Below are positions 1 through 13,039 of a DNA stretch of 64,000 nucleotides, in pieces (positions within the stretch are counted from its first letter, which is position 1; the number at the start of each line of letters is the position of its first letter). The notes under the pieces were generated by a model. The model made no database searches. It was not told where the DNA came from and saw only the letters and a program-made list of their open reading frames with translations. Both the position numbers and the translations under genes were made by a program. The DNA lies in the NCBI RefSeq assembly GCF_050624435.1, contig NW_027459437.1:124001-188000 (forward strand). The letters are read 5' to 3'. The stretch comes from Tenrec ecaudatus (Eukaryota > Chordata > Mammalia > Afrosoricida > Tenrecidae).

Positions 1-3000
1 AGGGCGGCCCTAGCCTGAAGGCTAGGGGAGCCCTAGCCTTAGCCAGGGGAGCCCTAGCCTGAAGCCTAGGGGTGCCCTAGCCTGAAGGCTAGGGGAGCCC
101 TAACCTTAGCCTAGGGGAGCCCTAGCCTGAAGCCTAGGGGTGCCCTAGCCTGAAGGCTAGGGGAGCCCTAGCCTTAGCCTAGGGGAGCCCTAGCCTAAAG
201 CCTAGGGGTGCCCTAGCCTGAAGGCTAGGGGAGCCCTAGCCTTAGCCTAGGGGAGCCTAAAGCCTAGGGGTGCCCTAGCCTGAAGGCTAGGGGAGCCCTA
301 GCCTTAGCCTAGGGGAGCCTAAAGCCTAGGGGTGCCCTAGCCTGAAGGCTAGGGGAGCCCTAGCCTTAGCCTAGGGGAGCCTAAAGCCTAGGGGTGCCCT
401 AGCCTGAAGGGTAGGGGAGCCCTAGCCTTAGCCTAGGGGAGCCTAAAGCCTAGGGGTGCCCTAGCCTGAAGGCTAGGGGAGCCCTAGCCTTAGCCTAGGG
501 GAGCCTAAAGCCTAGGGGTGCCCTAGCCTGAAGGCTAGGGGAGCCCTAGCCTTAGCCTAGGGGAGCCTAAAGCCTAGGGGTGCCCTAGCCTGAAGGCTAG
601 GGGAGCCCTAGCCTTAGCCTAGGGGAGCCTAAAGCCTAGGGGTGCCCTAGCCTGAAGGCTAGGGGAGCCCTAGCCTTAGCCTAGGGGAGCCTAAAGCCTA
701 GGGGTGCCCTAGCCTGAAGGTTAGGGGAGCCTTAGCCGTAGCCTAGGGGAGCCTAAAGCCTAGGGGTGCCCTAGCCTGAAGGCTAGGGGAGCCCTAGCCT
801 TAGCCTAGGGGAGCCTAAAGCCTAGGGGTGCCCTAGCCTGAAGGCAAGGGGAGCCCTAGCCTTAGCCTAGGGGAGCCTAAAGCCTAGGGGTGCCCTAGCC
901 TGAAGGCTAGGGGAGCCCTAGCCTTAGCCTAGGGTTAGCCTAAAGCCTAGGGGTGCCCTAGCCTGAAGGCTAGGGGAGCCCTAGCCTTAGCCTAGGGGAG
1001 CCTAAAGCCTAGGGGTGCCCTAGCCTGAAGGCTAGGGGAGCCCTAGCCTTAGCCTAGGGGAGCCTAAAGCCTAGGGGTGCCCTAGCCTGAAGGCTAGGGG
1101 AGCCCTAGCCTTAGCCTAGGGGAGCCCTAGCCTGAAGCCTACGGGTGCCCTAGCCTGAAGGCTAGGGGAGCCCTAGCCTTAGCCTAGGGGAGCCCTAGCC
1201 TGAAGCCTAGGGGTGCCTTAGCCTGAAGGCTAGGGGAGCCCAAGCCTTAGCCTAGGGGAGCCCTAGCCTGAAGCCTAGGGGTGCCCTAGCCTGAAGGCTA
1301 GGGGAGCCCTAGCCTTAGCCTAGGGGAGCCCTAGCCTGAAGCCTAGGGATGCCCTAGCCTGAAGGCTAGGGGAGCCCTAGCCTTATCCTAGGGGAGCCCT
1401 AGCCTGAAGCCAAGGGGTGCCCTAGCCTGAAGGCTAGGGGAGCCCTAGCCTTAGCCTAGGGGAGCCTGAAGCCTAGGGGTGCCCTAGCCTGAAGGCTAGG
1501 GGAGCCCTAGCCTTAGCCTAGGGGAGCCCTAGCCTGAAGCCTAGGGGTGCCCTAGCCTGAAGGCTAGGGGAGCCCTAGCCTTAGCCTAGGGGAGCCCTAG
1601 CCTGAAGCCTAGGGGTGCCCTAGCCTGAAGACTAGGGGAGCCCTAGCCTTAGCCTAGGGGAGCCCTAGCCTGAAGCCTAGGGGTGCCCTAGCCTGAAGGC
1701 TAGGGGAGCCCTAGCCTTAGCCTAGGGGAGCCCTAGCCTGAAGCCTAGGGGTGCCCTAGCCTCAAGGCTAGGGGAGCCCTAGCCTTAGCCTAGGGGAGCC
1801 CTAGCCTGAAGCCTAGGGCTGCCCTAGCCTGAAGGCTAGGGGAGCCCTAGCCTTAGGCTAGGGGAGCCCTAGCCTGAAGCCTAGGGGTGCCCTAGCCTGA
1901 AGGCTAGGGGAGCCCTAGCCTTAGCCTAGGCCTAGGGGAGCCCTAGCCTTAGCCTAGGGGAGCCCTAGCCTGAAGCCTAGGGGTGCCTTAGCCTGAAGGC
2001 TAGGGGAGCCCTAGCCTTAGCCTAGGGGAGCCGTAGCCTGAAGCCTAGGGGTGCCCTAGCCTGAGGCTAGGGGAGCCCTAGCCTTAGCCTAGGGGAGCCC
2101 TAGCCTGAAGCCTAGGGATGCCCTAGCCTGAAGGCTAGGGGAGCCCTAGCCTTAGCCTAGGGGAGCCCTAGCCTGAAGCCAAGGGGTGCCCTAGCCTGAA
2201 GGCTAGGGGAGCCCTAGCCTTAGCCTAGGGGAGCCTGAAGCCTAGGGGTGCCCTAGCCTGAAGGCTAGGGGAGCCCTAGCCTTAGCGTAGGGGAGCCCTA
2301 GCCTGAAGCCTAGGGGTGCCCTAGCCTGAAGGCTAGGGGAGCCCTAGCCTTAGCCTAGGGGAGCCCTAGCCTGAAGCCTAGGGGTGCCCTAGCCTGAAGG
2401 CTAGGGGAGCCCTAGCCTTAGCTTAGGGGAGCCCTAGCCTGAAGCCTAGGGGTGCCCTAGCCTGAAGGCTAGTGGAGCCCTAGCCTTAGCCTAGGGGAGC
2501 CCTAGCCTGAAGCCTAGGGATGCCCTAGCCTGAAGGCTAGGGGAGCCCTAGCCTTAGCCTAGGGGAGCCCTAGCCTGAAGCCAAGGGGTGCCCTAGCCTG
2601 AAGGCTAGGGGAGCCCTAGCCTTAGCCTAGGGGAGCCTGAAGCCTAGGGGTGCCCTAGCCTGAAGGCTAGGGGAGCCCTAGCCTTAGCCTAGGGGAGCCC
2701 TAGCCTGAAGCCTAGGGGTGCCCTAGCCTGAAGGCTAGGGGAGCCCTAGCCTTAGCCTAGGGGAGCCCTAGCCTGAAGCCTAGGGGTGTCCTAGCCTGAA
2801 GGCTAGGGGAGCCCTAGCCTTAGCCTAGGGGAGCCCTAGCCTGAAGCCTAGGGGTGTCCTAGCCTGAAGGCTAGGGGAGCCCTAGCCTTAGCCTAGGGGA
2901 GCCCTAGCCTGAAGCCTAGGGGTGCCCTAGCCTGAAAGCTAGGGGAGCCCTAGCCTTAGCCTAGGGGAGCCCTAGCCTGAAGCCTAGGGGTGCCCTAGCC

Positions 3001-3099
3001 TGAAGGCTAGGGGAGCCCTAGCCTTAGCCTAGTGGAGCCCTAGCCTGAAGCCTAGGGGTGCCCTAGCCTGAAGGCTAGGGGAGCCCTAGCCTTAGCCTA

Positions 3100-6000
3100 G
3101 GGTAGCCTAAAGCCTAGGGGTGCCCTAGCCTGAAGGCTAGGGGAGCCCTAGCCTTAGCCTAGGGGAGCCTAAAGCCTAGGGGTGCCCTAGCCTGAAGGCT
3201 AGGGGAGCCCTAGCCTTAGCCTATGGGAGCCTAAAGCCTAGGGGTACCCTAGCCTGAAGGCTAGGGGAGCCCTAGCCTTAGCCTAGGGGAGCCTAAAGCC
3301 TATGGGTGCCCTAGCCTGAAGGCTAGGGATGCCCTAGCCTTAGCCTAGGGGAGCCTAAAGCCTAGGGGTGCCCTAGCCTGAAGGCTAGGGGAGCCCTTGC
3401 CTTAGCCTAGGGGAGCCCTAGCCTAAAGCCTAGGGGTGCCCTAGCCTGAAGGCTAGGGGAGCCCTAGCCTTAGCGTAGGGGAGCCTAAAGCCTAGGGGTG
3501 CCCTAGCCTGAAGGCTAGGGGAGCCCTAGCCTTAGCCTAGGGGAGCCCTAGCCTAAACCTAGGGGTGCCGTAGCCTGAAGGATAGGGGAGCCCTAGCCTT
3601 AGCCTAGGGGAGCCTAAGCCTAGGGGTGCCCTAGCCTGAAGGCTAGGGGAGCCCTAGCCTTAGCCTAGGGGAGCCCTAGCCTAAAGCCTAGGGGTGCCCT
3701 AGCCTGAAGGCTAGGGGAGCCCTAGCCTTAGCCTAGGGGAGCCTAAAGCCTAGGGGTGCCCTAGCCTGAAGGCTAGGGGAGCCCTAGCCTTAGCCTAGGG
3801 GAGCCCTAGCCTAAAGCCCAGGGGTGCCCTAGCCTGAATGCTAGGGGAGCCCTAGCCTTAGCCTATGGGAGCCTAAAGCCTAGGGTTGCCCTAGCCTGAA
3901 GGCTAGGGGAGCCCTAGCCTTAGCCTAGGGGAGCCCTAGCCTAAAGCCTAGGGGTGCCCTAGCCTGAAGGCTAGGGGAGCCCTAGCCTTAGCCTAGGGGA
4001 GCCTAAAGCCTAGGGGTGCCCTAGCCTGAAGGCTAGGGGAGCCCTAGCCTTAGCCTAGGGGAGCCTAAAGCCTAGGGGTGCCCTAGCCTGAAGGCTAGGG
4101 GAGCCCTAGCCTTAGCCTAGGGGAGCCTAAAGCCTAGGGGTGCCCTAGCCTGAAGGGTAGGGGAGCCCTAGCCTTAGCCTAGGGGAGCCTAAAGCCTAGG
4201 GGTGCCCTAGCCTGAAGGCTAGGGGAGCCCTAGCCTTAGCCTAGGGGAGCCTAAAGCCTAGGGGTGCCCTAGCCTGAAGGCTAGGGGAGCCCTAGCCTTA
4301 GCCTAGGGGAGCCTAAAGCCTAGGGGTGCCCTAGCCTGAAGGCTAGGGGAGCCCTAGCCTTAGCCTAGGGGAGCCTAAAGCCTAGGGGTGCCCTAGCCTG
4401 AAGGCTAGGGGAGCCCTAGCCTTAGCCTAGGGGAGCCTAAAGCCTAGGGGTGCCCTAGCCTGAAGGTTAGGGGAGCCTTAGCCGTAGCCTAGGGGAGCCT
4501 AAAGCCTAGGGGTGCCCTAGGCTGAAGGCTAGGGGAGCCCTAGCCTTAGCCTAGGGGAGCCTAAAGCCTAGGGGTGCCCTAGCCTGAAGGCAAGGGGAGC
4601 CCTAGCCTTAGCCTAGGGGAGCCTAAAGCCTAGGGGTGCCCTAGCCTGAAGGCTAGGGGAGCCCTAGCCTTAGCCTAGGGGAGCCTAAAGCCTAGGGGTG
4701 CCCTAGCCTGAAGGCTAGGGGAGCCCTAGCCTTAGCCTAGGGGAGCCTAAAGCCTAGGGGTGCCCTAGCCTGAAGGCTAGGGGAGCCCTAGCCTTAGCCT
4801 AGGGGAGCCTAAAGCCTAGGGGTGCCCTAGCCTGAAGGCTAGGGGAGCCCTAGCCTTAGCCTAGGGGAGCCCTAGCCTGAAGCCTAGGGGTGCCCTAGCC
4901 TGAAGGCTAGGGGAGCCCTAGCCTTAGCCTAGGGGAGCCCTAGCCTGAAGCCTAGGGGTGCCCTAGCCTGAAGGCTAGGGGAGCCCTAGCCTTAGCCTAG
5001 TGGAGCCCTAGCCTGAAGCCTAGGGGTGCCCTAGCCTGAAGGCTAGGGGAGCCCTAACCTTAGCCTAGGGGAGCCCTAGCCTGAAGCCTAGGGGTGCCCT
5101 AGCCTGAAGGCTAGGGGAGCCCTAGCCTTAGCCTAGGGGAGCCCTAGCCTGAAGCCTAGGGGTGCCCTAGCCTGAAGGCTAGGGGAGCCCTAGCCTTAGC
5201 CTAGGGGAGCCCTAGCCTGAAGCCTAGGGGTGCCCTAGCCTGAAGGCTAGGGGAGCCCTAGCCTTAGCCTAGGGGAGCCCTAGCCTGAAGCCTAGGGGTG
5301 CCCTAGCCTGAAGGCTAGGGGAGCCCTAGCCTTAGCCTAGGGGAGCCCTAGCCTGAAGCCTAGGGGTGCCCTAGCCTGAAGGCTAGGGGAGCCCTAGCCT
5401 TAGCCTAGGGGAGCCCTAGCCTGAAGCCTAGGGGTGCCCTAGCCTGAAGGCTTGGGGAGCCCTAGCCTTAGCCTAGGGGAGCCCTAGCCTAAATCCTAGG
5501 GGTGCCCTAGCCTGAAGGCTAGGGGAGCCCTAGCCTTAGCCTAGGGGAGCCTAAAGCCTAGGGGTGCCCTAGTCTGAAGGCTAGGGGAGCCCTAGCCTTA
5601 GCCTAGGGGAGCCTAAAGCCTAGGGGTGCCCTAGCCTGAAGGCTAGGGGAGCCCTAGCCTTAGCCTAGGGTTACCTAAAGCCTAGGGGTGCCCTAGCCTG
5701 AAGGCTAGGGGAGCCCTAGCCTTAGCCTATGGGTGCCTAAAGCCTTGGGGTGCCCTAGCCTGAAGGCTAGGGGAGCCCTAGCCTTAGCCTCGGGGAGCCT
5801 AAAGCCTAGGGGTGCCCTAGCCTGAAGGCTAGGGGAGCCCTAGACTTAGCCTAGGTGAGCCTAAAGCCTAGGGGTGCCCTAGCCTGAAGGCTAGGGGAGC
5901 CCTAGCCTTAGCCTAGGGGAGCCTAAAGCCTAGGGGTGCACTAGCCTGAAGGCTAGGGGAGCCCTAGCCTTAGCCTAGGGGAGCCTAAAGCCTAGGGGTG

Positions 6001-9000
6001 CCCTAGCCTGAAGGCTAGGGGAGCCCTAGCCTTAGCCTAGGGGAGCCTAAAGCCTAGGGGTGCCCTAGCCTGAAGGCTAGGGGAGCCCTAGCCTTAGCCT
6101 AGGGGAGCCTAAAGCCTAGGGGTGCCCTAGCCTGAAGGCTAGGGGAGCCCTAGCCTTAGCCTAGGGGAGCCTAAAGCCTAGGGGTGCCCTAGCCTGAAGG
6201 CTAGGGGAGCCCTAGCCTTAGCCTAGGGGAGCCTAAAGCCTAGGGGTGCCCTAGCCTGAAGGCTAGGGGAGCCCTAGCCTTAGCCTAGGGTGCCTAAAGC
6301 CTAGGGGTGCCCTAGCCTGAAGGCTAGGGGAGCCCTAGCCTTAGCCTAGGGGAGCCTAAAGCCTAGGGGTGCCCTAGCCTGAAGGCTAGGGGAGCCCTAG
6401 CCTTAGCCTAGGGGAGCCCTAGCCTGAAGCCTAGGGGTGCCCTAGCCTGAAGGCTAGGGGAGCCCTAGCCTTAGCCTAGGGGAGCCCTAGCCTGAAGCCT
6501 AGGGGTGCCCTAGCCTGAAGGCTAGGGGTTCCCTAGCCTGAAGGCTAGGGGAGCCCTAGCCTTAGCCTAGGGGAGCCCTAGCCTGAAGCCTAGGGGTGCC
6601 CTAGCCTGAAGGTTAGGGGAGCCCTAGCCTTAGCCTAGGGGAGCCCTAGCCTGAAGCCTAGGGGTTCCCTAGCCTGAAGGCTAGGGGAGCCCTAGCCTTA
6701 GCCTAGGGGAGCCCTAGCCTGAAGCCTAGGGCTGCCCTAGCCTGAAGGCTAGGGGAGCCCTAGCCTTAGCCTAGGGGAGCCCTAGCCTGAAGCCTAGGGG
6801 TGCCCTAGCCTGAAGGCTAGGGGAGCCCTAGCCTTAGCCTAGGGGAGCCCTAGCCTGAAGCCTAGGGGTGCCCTAGCCAGAAGGCTAGGGGAGCCCTAGC
6901 CTTAGCCTAGGGGAGCCCTAGCCTGAAGCCTAGGGGTGCCTTAGCCTGAAGGCTAGGGGAGCCCAAGCCTTAGCCTAGGGGAGCCCTAGCCTGAAGCCTA
7001 GGGGTGCCCTAGCCTGAAGGCTAGGGGAGCCCTAGCCTTAGCCTAGGGGAGCCCTAGCCTGAAGCCTAGGGATGCCCTAGCCTGAAGGCTAGGGGAGCCC
7101 TAGCCTTATCCTAGGGGAGCCCTAGCCTGAAGCCAAGGGGTGCCCTAGCCTGAAGGCTAGGGGAGCCCTAGCCTTAGCCTAGGGGAGCCTGAAGCCTAGG
7201 GGTGCCCTAGCCTGAAGGCTAGGGGAGCCCTAGCCTTAGCCTAGGGGAGCCCTAGCCTGAAGCCTAGGGGTGCCCTAGCCTGAAGGCTAGGGGAGCCCTA
7301 GCCTTAGCCTAGGGGAGCCCTAGCCTGAAGCCTAGGGGTGCCCTAGCCTGAAGACTAGGGGAGCCCTAGCCTTAGCCTAGGGGAGCCCTAGCCTGAAGCC
7401 TAGGGGTGCCCTAGCCTGAAGGCTAGGGGAGCCCTAGCCTTAGCCTAGGGGAGCCCTAGCCTGAAGCCTAGGGGTGCCCTAGCCTGAAGGCTAGGGGAGC
7501 CCTAGCCTTAGCCTAGGGGAGCCCTAGCCTGAAGCCTAGGGCTGCCCTAGCCTGAAGGCTAGGGGAGCCCTAGCCTTAGGCTAGGGGAGCCCTAGCCTGA
7601 AGCCTAGGGGTGCCCTAGCCTGAAGGCTAGGGGAGCCCTAGCCTTAGCCTAGGCCTAGGGGAGCCCTAGCCTTAGCCTAGGGGAGCCCTAGCCTGAAGCC
7701 TAGGGGTGCCTTAGCCTGAAGGCTAGGGGAGCCCTAGCCTTAGCCTAGGGGAGCCGTAGCCTGAAGCCTAGGGGTGCCCTAGCCTGAGGCTAGGGGAGCC
7801 CTAGCCTTAGCCTAGGGGAGCCCTAGCCTGAAGCCTAGGGATGCCCTAGCCTGAAGGCTAGGGGAGCCCTAGCCTTAGCCTAGGGGAGCCCTAGCCTGAA
7901 GCCAAGGGGTGCCCTAGCCTGAAGGCTAGGGGAGCCCTAGCCTTAGCCTAGGGGAGCCTGAAGCCTAGGGGTGCCCTAGCCTGAAGGCTAGGGGAGCCCT
8001 AGCCTTAGCGTAGGGGAGCCCTAGTCTGAAGCCTAGGGGTGCCCTAGCCTGAAGGCTAGGGGAGCCCTAGCCTTAGCCTAGGGGAGCCCTAGCCTGAAGC
8101 CTAGGGGTGCCCTAGCCTGAAGGCTAGGGGAGCCCTAGCCTTAGCCTAGGGGAGCCCTAGCCTGAAGCCTAGGGGTGCCCTAGCCTGAAGGCTAGGGGAG
8201 CCCTAGCCTTAGCCTAGGGGAGCGCTAGCCTGAAGCCTAGGGGTGCCCTAGCCTGAAGACTAGGGGAGCCCTAGCCTTAGCCTAGGGGAGCCCTAGCCTG
8301 AAGCCTAGGGGTGCCCTAGCCTGAAGGCTAGGGGAGCCCTAGCCTTAGACTAGGGGAGCCCTAGCCTGAAGCCTAGGGGTGCCCTAGCCTGAAGGCTAGG
8401 GGAGCCCTAGCCTTAGCCTAGGGGAGCCCTAGCCTAAGCCTAGGGGTGCCCTAGCCTGAAGGCTAGGGGTGCCCTAGCCTGAAGGCTAGGGGAGCCCTAG
8501 CCTTAGCCTAGGGGAGCCCTAGCCTGAAGCCTAGGGGTGCCCTAGCCGGAAGGCTAGGGGAGCCCTAGCCTTAGCCTAGGGGAGCCCTAGCCTGAAGCCT
8601 AGGGGTGCCCTAGCCTGAAGGCTAGGGGAGCCCTAGCCTTAGCCTAGGGGAGCCCTAGCCTGAAGCCTAGGGCGGCCCTAGCCTGAAGGCTAGGGGAGCC
8701 CTAGCCTTAGACTAGGGGAGCCCTAGCCTGAAGCCTAGGGGTGCCCTAGCCTGAAGGCTAGGGGAGCCCTAACCTTAGCCTAGGGGAGCCCTAGCCTGAA
8801 GCCTAGGGGTGCCCTAGCCTGAAGGCTAGGGGAGCCCTAGCCTTAGCCTAGGGGAGCCTGAAGCCTAGTGGTGCCCTAGCCTGAAGGCTAGGGGAGCCCT
8901 AGCCTTAGCCTAGGGGAGCCCTAGCCTGAAGCCTAGGGGTGCCCTAGCCTGAAGGCTAGGGGAGCCCTAGCCTTAGCCTAGGGGAGCCCTAGCCTGAAGC

Positions 9001-11100
9001 CTAGGGGTGTCCTAGCCTGAAGGCTAGGGGAGCCCTAGCCTTAGCCTAGGGGAGCCCTAGCCTGAAGCCTAGGGGTGTCCTAGCCTGAAGGCTAGGGGAG
9101 CCCTAGCCTTAGCCTAGGGGAGCCCTAGCCTGAAGCCTAGGGGTGCCCTAGCCTGAAAGCTAGGGGAGCCCTAGCCTTAGCCTAGGGGAGCCCTAGCCTG
9201 AAGCCTAGGGGTGCCCTAGCCTGAAGGCTAGGGGAGCCCTAGCCTTAGCCTAGGGGAGCCCTAGCCTGAAGCCTAGGGGTGCCCTAGCCTGAAGGCTAGG
9301 GGAGCCCTAGCCTTAGCCTAGGGTAGCCTAAAGCCTAGGGGTGCCCTAGCCTGAAGGCTAGGGGAGCCCTAGCCTTAGCCTAGGGGAGCCTAAAGCCTAG
9401 GGGTGCCCTAGCCTGAAGGCTAGGGGAGCCCTAGCCTTAGCCTATGGGAGCCTAAAGCCTAGGGGTACCTTAGCCTGAAGGCTAGGGGAGCCCTAGCCTT
9501 AGCCTAGGGGAGCCTAAAGCCTATGGGTGCCCTAGCCTGAAGGCTAGGGATGCCCTAGCCTTAGCCTAGGGGAGCCTAAAGCCTAGGGGTGCCCTAGCCT
9601 GAAGGCTAGGGGAGCCCTTGCCTTAGCCTAGGGGAGCCCTAGCCTAAAGCCTAGGGGTGCCCTAGCCTGAAGGCTAGGGGAGCCCTAGCCTTAGCCTAGG
9701 GGAGCCTAAAGCCTAGGGGTGCCCTAGCCTGAAGGCTAGGGGAGCCCTAGCCTTAGCCTAGGGGAGCCCTAGCCTAAACCTAGGGGTGCCGTAGCCTGAA
9801 GGATAGGGGAGCCCTAGCCTTAGCCTAGGGGAGCCTAAGCCTAGGGGTGCCCTAGCCTGAAGGCTAGGGGAGCCCTAGCCTTAGCCTAGGGGAGCCCTAG
9901 CCTAAAGCCTAGGGGTGCCCTAGCCTGAAGGCTAGGGGAGCCCTAGCCTTAGCCTAGGGGAGCCTAAAGCCTAGGGGTGCCCTAGCCTGAAGGCTAGGGG
10001 AGCCCTAGCCTTAGCCTAGGGGAGCCCTAGCCTAAAGCCCAGGGGTGCCCTAGCCTGAATGCTAGGGGAGCCCTAGCCTTAGCCTATGGGAGCCTAAAGC
10101 CTAGGGTTGCCCTAGCCTGAAGGCTAGGGGAGCCCTAGCCTTAGCCTAGGGGAGCCCTAGCCTAAAGCCTAGGGGTGCCCTAGCCTGAAGGCTAGGGGAG
10201 CCCTAGCCTTAGCCTAGGGGAGCCTAAAGCCTAGGGGTGCCCTAGCCTGAAGGCTAGGGGAGCCCTAGCCTTAGCCTAGGGGAGCCTAAAGCCTAGGGGT
10301 GCCCTAGCCTGAAGGCTAGGGGAGCCCTAGCCTTAGCCTAGGGGAGCCTAAAGCCTAGGGGTGCCCTAGCCTGAAGGGTAGGGGAGCCCTAGCCTTAGCC
10401 TAGGGGAGCCTAAAGCCTAGGGGTGCCCTAGCCTGAAGGCTAGGGGAGCCCTAGCCTTAGCCTAGGGGAGCCTAAAGCCTAGGGGTGCCCTAGCCTGAAG
10501 GCTAGGGGAGCCCTAGCCTTAGCCTAGGGGAGCCTAAAGCCTAGGGGTGCCCTAGCCTGAAGGCTAGGGGAGCCCTAGCCTTAGCCTAGGGGAGCCTAAA
10601 GCCTAGGGGTGCCCTAGCCTGAAGGCTAGGGGAGCCCTAGCCTTAGCCTAGGGGAGCCTAAAGCCTAGGGGTGCCCTAGCCTGAAGGTTAGGGGAGCCTT
10701 AGCCGTAGCCTAGGGGAGCCTAAAGCCTAGGGGTGCCCTAGCCTGAAGGCTAGGGGAGCCCTAGCCTTAGCCTAGGGGAGCCTAAAGCCTAGGGGTGCCC
10801 TAGCCTGAAGGCAAGGGGAGCCCTAGCCTTAGCCTAGGGGAGCCTAAAGCCTAGGGGTGCCCTAGCCTGAAGGCTAGGGGAGCCCTAGCCTTAGCCTAGG
10901 GGAGCCTAAAGCCTAGGGGTGCCCTAGCCTGAAGGCTAGGGGAGCCCTAGCCTTAGCCTAGGGGAGCCTAAAGCTTAGGGGTGCCCTAGCCTGAAGGCTA
11001 GGGGAGCCCTAGCCTTAGCCTAGGGGAGCCTAAAGCCTAGGGGTGCCCTAGCCTGAAGGCTAGGGGAGCCCTAGCCTTAGCCTAGGGGAGCCCTAGCCTG
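3100..11100. repeat. Older internal duplications of the satellite (about 6.2 kb and 5.7 kb offsets)
   Basis: Rare variant monomers recur at fixed offsets. A GATAGGGGAG variant at 3581 recurs at 9802, and a GGTTAGG...GCCGTAGCC variant at 4465 recurs at 10686; both offsets are 6221 bp. Further left, CCTTATCC at 1381 recurs at 7104 and a doubled CCTAGG at 1925 recurs at 7649, offsets of 5723-5724 bp. The change in offset implies that about 500 bp was gained or lost between the two marker sets in one copy. The same GATAGGGGAG marker appears again at 19385. These are segmental duplications inside the array; the coordinates given are approximate limits of the compared material. Confidence 0.8.
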
Positions 11101-13039
11101 AAGCCTAGGGGTGCCCTAGCCTGAAGGCTAGGGGAGCCCTAGCCTTAGCCTAGGGGAGCCCTAGCCTGAAGCCTAGGGGTGCCCTAGCCTGAAGGCTAGG
11201 GGAGCCCTAGCCTTAGCCTAGTGGAGCCCTAGCCTGAAGCCTAGGGGTGCCCTAGCCTGAAGGCTAGGGGAGCCCTAACCTTAGCCTAGGGGAGCCCTAG
11301 CCTGAAGCCTAGGGGTGCCCTAGCCTGAAGGCTAGGGGAGCCCTAGCCTTAGCCTAGGGGAGCCCTAGCCTGAAGCCTAGGGGTGCCCTAGCCTGAAGGC
11401 TAGGGGAGCCCTAGCCTTAGCCTAGGGGAGCCCTAGCCTGAAGCCTAGGGGTGCCCTAGCCTGAAGGCTAGGGGAGCCCTAGCCTTAGCCTAGGGGAGCC
11501 CTAGCCTGAAGCCTAGGGGTGCCCTAGCCTGAAGGCTAGGGGAGCCCTAGCCTTAGTCTAGGGGAGCCCTAGCCTGAAGCCTAGGGGTGCCCTAGCCTGA
11601 AGGCTAGGGGAGCCCTAGCCTTAGCCTAGGGGAGCCCTAGCCTAAATCCTAGGGGTGCCCTAGCCTGAAGGCTAGGGGAGCCCTAGCCTTAGCCTAGGGG
11701 AGCCTAAAGCCTAGGGGTGCCCTAGTCTGAAGGCTAGGGGAGCCCTAGCCTTAGCCTAGGGGAGCCTAAAGCCTAGGGGTGCCCTAGCCTGAAGGCTAGG
11801 GGAGCCCTAGCCTTAGCCTAGGGGTGCCTAAAGCCTAGGGGTGCCCTAGCCTGAAGGCTAGGGGAGCCCTAGCCTTAGCCTAGGGGTGCCTAAAGCCTTG
11901 GGGTGCCCTAGCCTGAAGGCTAGGGGAGCCCTAGCCTTAGCCTCGGGGAGCCTAAAGCCTAGGGGTGCCCTAGCCTGAAGGCTAGGGGAGCCCTAGACTT
12001 AGCCTAGGTGAGCCTAAAGCCTAGGGGTGCCCTAGCCTGAAGGCTAGGGGAGCCCTAGCCTTAGCCTAGGGGAGCCTAAAGCCTAGGGGTGCACTAGCCT
12101 GAAGGCTAGGGGAGCCCTAGCCTTAGCCTAGGGGAGCCTAAAGCCTAGGGGTGCCCTAGCCTGAAGGCTAGGGGAGCCCTAGCCTTAGCCTAGGGGAGCC
12201 TAAAGCCTAGGGGTGCCCTAGCCTGAAGGCTAGGGGAGCCCTAGCCTTAGCCTAGGGGAGCCTAAAGCCTAGGGGTGCCCTAGCCTGAAGGCTAGGGGAG
12301 CCCTAGCCTTAGCCTAGGGGAGCCTAAAGCCTAGGGGTGCCCTAGCCTGAAGGCTAGGGGAGCCCTAGCCTTAGCCTAGGGGAGCCTAAAGCCTAGGGGT
12401 GCCCTAGCCTGAAGGCTAGGGGAGCCCTAGCCTTAGCCTAGGGTGCCTAAAGCCTAGGGGTGCCCTAGCCTGAAGGCTAGGGGAGCCCTAGCCTTAGCCT
12501 AGGGGAGCCTAAAGCCTAGGGGTGCCCTAGCCTGAAGGCTAGGGGAGCCCTAGCGTTAGCCTAGGGGAGCCTAAAGCCTAGGGGTGCCCTAGCCTGAAGG
12601 CTAGGGGAGCCCTAGACTTAGCCTAGGGGAGCCTAAAGCCTAGGGGTGCCCTAGCCTGAAGGCTAGGGGAGCCCTAGCCTGAAGGCTAGGGGAGCCCTAG
12701 CCTTAGCCTAGGGGAGCCTAAAGCCTAGGGGTGCCCTAGCCTGAAGGCTAGGGGAGCCCTAGCCTTAGCCTAGGGGAGCCTAAAGCCTAGGGGTGCCCTA
12801 GCCTGAAGGCTAGGGGAGCCCTAGCCTTAGCCTAGGGGAGCCCTAGCCTGAAGCCTAGGGGTGCCCTAGCCTGAAGGCTAGGGGAGCCCTAGCCCTAGCC
12901 TAGGGGAGCCCTAGCCTGAAGCCTAAGGGTGCCCTAGCCTGAAGGCTAGGGGAGCCCTAGCCTTAGCCTAGGGGAGCCCTAGCCTGAAGCCTAGGGGTGC
13001 CCTAGCCTGAAGGCTAGGGGAGCCCTAGCCTTAGCCTAG